Source: Nocardia africana NBRC 100379
Lineage (GTDB): Bacteria; Actinomycetota; Actinomycetes; Mycobacteriales; Mycobacteriaceae
Direction: 5' to 3'
NCBI RefSeq assembly: GCF_001612635.1
Contig: NZ_BDAV01000014.1
Coordinates: forward strand, 62,001 to 126,000
DNA length: 64,000 nucleotides
This document shows, one piece after another, positions 62,806-64,000 of this stretch; the first letter of the stretch is position 1; every line of letters starts with the position of its first letter. The position numbers were made by a program, and so were the translations under genes. The notes below the pieces were generated by a model. The model had not been told where the DNA came from and ran no database searches. It was given only the letters and a program-made list of their open reading frames with translations.

Positions 62806-64000
62806 TCAGTGGTCCTCCTCGCCGATGCGATGCACGTGGATCAGGTTCGTGGAGCCGACGGTACCCGGCGGGGAGCCGGCCACGATCACCACGAGATCGC
62901 CCTTGGCGTAGCGATTCAGCGACAGCAGTTCCTTGTCGACCTGGCCGATCATCTCGTCGGTGGTGCCCACCGGCGGGACGATGAAGGTCTCCACACCCCA
63001 GGTCAGCGCCAGCTGGCTGCGCACCTCCGGCAGCGGGGTGAACGCCAGCAGCGGCAGCGTGGTGTGCAGGCGGGCCAGCCGGCGCACGGTGTCGCCGGAC
63101 TGGGTGAAGGCCACCAGCGCCTTGGCGTTGAGCCGCTCGCCGATATCGCGGGCCGCGTAGGAGATCACGCCGCGCTTGGTCCGCGGGACGTGGGTCAGCG
63201 GCGGCACCCGGGTCGAGGACTCCGATTCCACGGCGTGCACGATGCGCGCCATCGTCCGCACCGTTTCGATCGGATACTGGCCGACCGAGGTCTCACCGGA
63301 GAGCATGACGGCGTCGGCGCCGTCGAGCACCGCGTTGGCGACGTCGGAGGCCTCGGCGCGGGTCGGGCGGGAGTTGCCGATCATCGACTCCAGCATCTGG
63401 GTGGCGACGATGACGGGTTTGGCGTTCTCCCTCGCCATCTGGATCGACCGCTTCTGCACCAGCGGCACCTGCTCGAGCGGCAGCTCGACGCCGAGGTCGC
63501 CACGGGCCACCATGATCGCGTCGAAGGCGAGGACGATCGCCTCGAGATTGTCGATGGCCTCGGGCTTTTCGAGTTTGCCGATCACCGGCACCCGGCGGCC
63601 GACGCGGTCCATGACGTCGTGGACGAGCTCGACGTCGGAGGGAGACCGCACGAACGACAGGGCGATGAAGTCCACGCCGAGCCGCAGGGCGAATTCCAGA
63701 TCCTCGATGTCCTTGTCGGACAGGGCGGGAACGGACACATCCATCCCCGGCAGCGAGACGCCCTTGTTGTTGGAGACCGGACCGCCTTCGGTGACGCGGC
63801 ACACCACGTCGTTGCCCTCGACGCGGACCACGGTCAGCCCGACCTTGCCGTCGTCGACGAGCAGCCGGTCACCGGCCTTGGCGTCCTCGGATAGTTGTTT
63901 GTAGGTGGTGGAGACGCGATCGTGGGTGCCTTCCACGTCGTCGACCGTGATCCGCACCTCCTCGCCCGTCGCCCACACGGTGCGGCCCTCGATGAACCGG
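62806..64000 (-). CDS. pyk: pyruvate kinase (5' part beyond the window)
   Basis: The C-terminal ~398 residues are in the window, and the frame stays open to base 64000 (RFIEGRTVWATGEEVRI), so the N-terminal ~75 residues lie outside. It contains FIALSFVRSPSDVELV, KLEKPEAIDNLEAI, MVARGDLGVELPLEQVPLVQKRSIQMA (substrate loop) and GADAVMLSGETSVGQYP. The C-terminal allosteric domain ends IHVHRIGEEDH. It converts phosphoenolpyruvate and ADP to pyruvate and ATP. It is the first gene of the pyk-tesB pair. Confidence 0.96.
   Translation of the reverse strand, partial: RFIEGRTVWATGEEVRITVDDVEGTHDRVSTTYKQLSEDAKAGDRLLVDDGKVGLTVVRVEGNDVVCRVTEGGPVSNNKGVSLPGMDVSVPALSDKDIEDLEFALRLGVDFIALSFVRSPSDVELVHDVMDRVGRRVPVIGKLEKPEAIDNLEAIVLAFDAIMVARGDLGVELPLEQVPLVQKRSIQMARENAKPVIVATQMLESMIGNSRPTRAEASDVANAVLDGADAVMLSGETSVGQYPIETVRTMARIVHAVESESSTRVPPLTHVPRTKRGVISYAARDIGERLNAKALVAFTQSGDTVRRLARLHTTLPLLAFTPLPEVRSQLALTWGVETFIVPPVGTTDEMIGQVDKELLSLNRYAKGDLVVIVAGSPPGTVGSTNLIHVHRIGEEDH

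Overview
The window is high-GC actinobacterial DNA, most likely from Nocardia or a close relative (Mycobacteriales, Nocardiaceae). The main evidence is a housekeeping backbone matching the Mycobacterium tuberculosis Rv1617-Rv1650 region in reverse order. From left to right it runs pheT-pheS, tsnR-rplT-rpmI-infC, uvrA, a universal stress protein, uvrB, DUF402, coaE, rpsA, polA, pdtaR, tesB and pyk, nearly all on the minus strand. The synteny is from memory of the M. tuberculosis gene order; the organism was not confirmed by any search.

Region 1 (1-7.2 kb): an AhpD-like protein, an alpha/beta hydrolase followed by two unknown genes, a MazEF9-like toxin-antitoxin pair directly behind pheT, and pheST. 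Region 2 (7.5-12.4 kb): a drug-efflux locus with one TetR regulator between two DHA2-type MFS pumps, the second carrying three beta-sandwich repeats at its C-terminus. Region 3 (12.4-15.6 kb): the infC-rpmI-rplT-tsnR translation operon. infC appears to start at ATC behind a strong ribosome-binding site, and its leader holds a terminator-like hairpin. Region 4 (15.5-24.3 kb): a methyltransferase-TetR unit with a double operator, a nitronate monooxygenase, an uncharacterised two-gene operon, uvrA and a stand-alone ketosynthase. Region 5 (24.5-31.6 kb): a diguanylate cyclase, an ABM-domain protein, a HelD-like RNA polymerase-recycling ATPase, UspA, DoxX, an AraC regulator and a VOC protein.

Region 6 (31.6-43.9 kb): uvrB, two tandem DUF402 paralogues, an aldo/keto reductase, a CoaE-GrpB fusion, a small transcription unit with a canonical intrinsic terminator, a Tat-exported phospholipase C, rpsA with a repeat-rich leader, and a methyltransferase. 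Region 7 (43.9-55.9 kb) is accessory: an SPFH-ribbon-helix-helix pair, a FAD oxidoreductase with a divergent LysR, a LysR with a divergent SDR, a polar amino acid ABC transporter, a beta-decarboxylating dehydrogenase, a 2H phosphoesterase, thioredoxin, a stand-alone LeuA regulatory domain and a methyltransferase. Region 8 (55.9-64 kb): polA, pdtaR, tRNA-Leu(CAA), small metabolic genes, tesB and the 3' part of pyk, which runs off the right edge.

The strongest cross-window signal is regulatory. uvrA, uvrB and polA each carry the RecA-independent DNA-damage promoter motif (TTGTCRGTG-N8-TAnnnT, the PafBC-type element of mycobacteria) just upstream. This points to a coordinated excision-repair response and fixes the start of polA. 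No CRISPR array, insertion sequence, prophage or rRNA was seen.
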